Under the pieces are notes generated by a model. That model was not told the DNA's origin. It saw only the letters and a list, made by a program, of their open reading frames with translations, and did not search any database. The position numbers and the translations under genes are program-made. Below are positions 62,901-64,000 of a DNA stretch of 64,000 bases, one piece after another. Every line of letters begins with the position of its first letter. Positions within the stretch are counted from its first letter, which is position 1. The stretch lies in assembly GCA_963726795.1 (NCBI GenBank), contig CAVSDD010000004.1, positions 310,001 to 374,000 on the forward strand. Reading direction: 5' to 3'. Source of the DNA: Hyphomicrobium_A sp963726795. Lineage in GTDB: Bacteria > Pseudomonadota > Alphaproteobacteria > Rhizobiales > Hyphomicrobiaceae.

Positions 62901-63440
62901 ATGAAGGCAATTTACATTGCAGTATTGGTCTGTTGCGGTCTTTCGGCGCTCAGTACCGCCGAGGCTGCGAGCCTCGCGTCGGGCAAAAAGCTCGAGGTGA
63001 AGGTCGATCCCAAGAAAGTGTCCGAGGAATCCAAGGCACTGTGGGATCGCTTCGGAGGCTGGTGTGCGATTGCGGAGTGGCACCCAGCCGTTAAGTCCTG
63101 CACCGAGGACAAGGAAGGCGACGACACTTTTCGCACGCTGACGTTGGGCGACGGGGGCAAGATCAAGGAGAAGCTCGTAAGCAAGGGCGACCTGACGTAC
63201 CGGTATGTGATTGTTGAGAGCCCGCTGCCGGTCAAGAACTACGAGGCGCAGTTCTCGGTCACGCCCGACGACGACGATGAGGATGAGGTCAACGTCGTGT
63301 GGGCGGCGACCTACGACCCTGCCGACGGCAAAACCGACAAGGACGCGCGGGGCGCCATCGACGGCATCTTCAAGGACGGAATTGCCAGCATTAAAGGCAA
63401 GATCGGCGACAAGGCCGGCGGCAAGAAGGACAAGGACTGA
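62901..63440 (+). CDS. Secreted SRPBCC-family protein (MxaD-like)
   Basis: 179 residues; ATG 62901 with GGGAGC upstream. A signal peptide (IAVLVCCGLSALSTAEAA) is followed by a Bet v1/SRPBCC domain: ALWDRFGGWCAIAEWHPAV, the pair of cysteines at WCAI and KSCTED, FRTLTLGDGGKIKEKLVSKGDLTYRY (in parts), and AEFSV-like AQFSVTPDD. The tail is Lys/Asp/Gly rich. Related MxaD proteins are periplasmic and assist methanol dehydrogenase maturation in methylotrophs, but no methanol genes are in the window. Confidence 0.78.
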   Translation: MKAIYIAVLVCCGLSALSTAEAASLASGKKLEVKVDPKKVSEESKALWDRFGGWCAIAEWHPAVKSCTEDKEGDDTFRTLTLGDGGKIKEKLVSKGDLTYRYVIVESPLPVKNYEAQFSVTPDDDDEDEVNVVWAATYDPADGKTDKDARGAIDGIFKDGIASIKGKIGDKAGGKKDKD

Positions 63441-63474
63441 GCATTGCCCTCGACTGGGTGTTCTGATTGTTGTT

Positions 63475-63495
63475 GGCCCGCGAACCTCGCGGGCC
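63475..63495 (+). terminator. Rho-independent-like terminator after the SRPBCC gene
   Basis: GGCCCGCGA (63475-63483) and TCGCGGGCC (63487-63495) form a perfect 9-bp stem with the loop ACC, followed by TTCTCATTT. It lies 34 bp after the stop codon and only 3 bp from the stop of the convergent hydrolase gene. Confidence 0.8.
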
Positions 63496-63498
63496 TTC

Positions 63499-64000
63499 TC
63501 ATTTGCCCTGCAGTTTTTCAGCGAATGCCGCGACCGCATCGGCTGCGGCGGCGAGATTTCCAGCCCTCGTAAAGCCGCTGCCGGCGCGCGGGCCGAGATC
63601 ATGGTCGCCGTCGCCGATCCAACAGATGCGGATTTTCTTGGACAGCTTGTAGGTCTCAACTTGCGCGCGCGTTCCGAACGGGTCGCGCTGGCCCTGCACG
63701 ATCAGAGCCGGACAGCGCAGACCCTCTAGGTGCGCCGTGCGCAGTGCGTCGGGTTTGCCCGGCGGATGAAATGGATAGCCAAGGCAAACGACGGCCGCGA
63801 TGCGGCGGTCTTTGAAGAGCTCATCGGCGCCCATGGTTGCAACGCGTCCGCCCATGGACTTGCCGCCGACCAACAGCGCTGCTTTTGCCGGTAACTTTGG
63901 CCGCAGCTTCGTGACGACCGCGATGTACTCCTCGACGAGGCGCTCTGCCTTTGGCGGTGGCCGGCGTTTTCCCTCCTCGCGCCGAGCTGCCATGTAGGCG
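63499..64000 (-). CDS. Alpha/beta-hydrolase of KANL3/Tex30 type (partial, 5' end outside window)
   Basis: The open frame enters from the right edge, so the apparent ATG at 63993 (AYMAARREEGKRRPP) is internal. The visible 166 residues include the nucleophile elbow LLVGGKSMGGRVATM (Ser in GKSMGG), VVCLGYPFHPPGKPD, the Asp region ALIVQGQRDPFGT and the catalytic His in GDGDHDLGPR. This is the KANL3/Tex30-like branch of dienelactone-hydrolase-type proteins. The substrate is unknown. About the first 50-60 residues are missing. Confidence 0.85.
   Translation of the reverse strand, partial: AYMAARREEGKRRPPPKAERLVEEYIAVVTKLRPKLPAKAALLVGGKSMGGRVATMGADELFKDRRIAAVVCLGYPFHPPGKPDALRTAHLEGLRCPALIVQGQRDPFGTRAQVETYKLSKKIRICWIGDGDHDLGPRAGSGFTRAGNLAAAADAVAAFAEKLQGK

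Noticed and set aside
1..64000. CRISPR arrays, prophage, integrons, insertion sequences
   Set aside because: I found no regularly spaced repeats, no transposase, integrase or phage structural gene, and no attachment-site-like repeats beside the tRNA gene.

Overview
The window looks like chromosomal DNA of a high-GC alphaproteobacterium of the order Hyphomicrobiales (Rhizobiales). The evidence is a set of order-typical small families (DUF2093, DUF4170, TIGR02186, DUF4212), a class I lysyl-tRNA synthetase, a plant-type glutamate-cysteine ligase, an HWE-type histidine kinase, a PodJ-like Sel1-repeat protein and a PlcP-type phospholipase C. Several small secreted proteins and an MxaD-like SRPBCC protein would fit Hyphomicrobiaceae, but I cannot place the genus. 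I see no prophage, insertion sequence, integron or CRISPR array. One tRNA gene is present.

Layout. 0-5 kb: an ArsR / SRPBCC / GST operon with two overlapping palindromes in front, a Tat-exported Ntn hydrolase, and a frameshifted mutL. 4.5-11 kb: PspC, rsmD-rluB, tadA, a patatin, purD and xseA. 11-17 kb: an envelope island with lpxK, a DUF374-KdtA fusion, a dual-specificity-type phosphatase, an MsbA-like exporter and DUF4170. 17-22 kb: ubiA, rsmE, gshA and two small secreted proteins. 22-30.5 kb: a hydroxyacid-oxidation cluster, with lutABC plus cytochrome c on the minus strand and a LysR gene divergent from glcDEF. 31-33 kb: a badly frameshifted hisS. 33-37 kb: a histidine kinase with an ETR1-like ethylene-binding membrane domain, then a plcP-agt pair behind a Pho-box-like site (phosphate-starvation lipid remodelling). 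37-44 kb: a solute-binding protein, a GT2 glycosyltransferase, a frameshifted LigD, a receiver protein and a pirin/LysR pair. 44-53.9 kb: tRNA-Gly(CCC), mscL, a DUF4212/sodium symporter pair, YjbQ, the Sel1/PodJ-like protein and a TauE/TIGR02186 pair. 53.9-64 kb: pdeM plus a frameshifted Lhr-type helicase, a frameshifted DUF6460-like gene, pyrD plus a frameshifted DUF952 gene, a DUF262/DUF1524 protein, lysS, a secreted SRPBCC protein and a truncated hydrolase.

The points most worth attention are: (1) the ethylene-receptor-like kinase, whose six ETR1 ligand/copper residues all fall at a constant offset; (2) the plcP-agt pair with its Pho-box-like site; (3) the DUF374-KdtA fusion; (4) single-base frameshifts in six genes, almost all net +1 and five of them packed into about 420 bp of hisS, together with a broken mutL, which means either assembly error or a mutator/decay history; (5) a LigD with no polymerase domain and substituted phosphoesterase residues. 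All calls were made by reading the sequence, without database searches.
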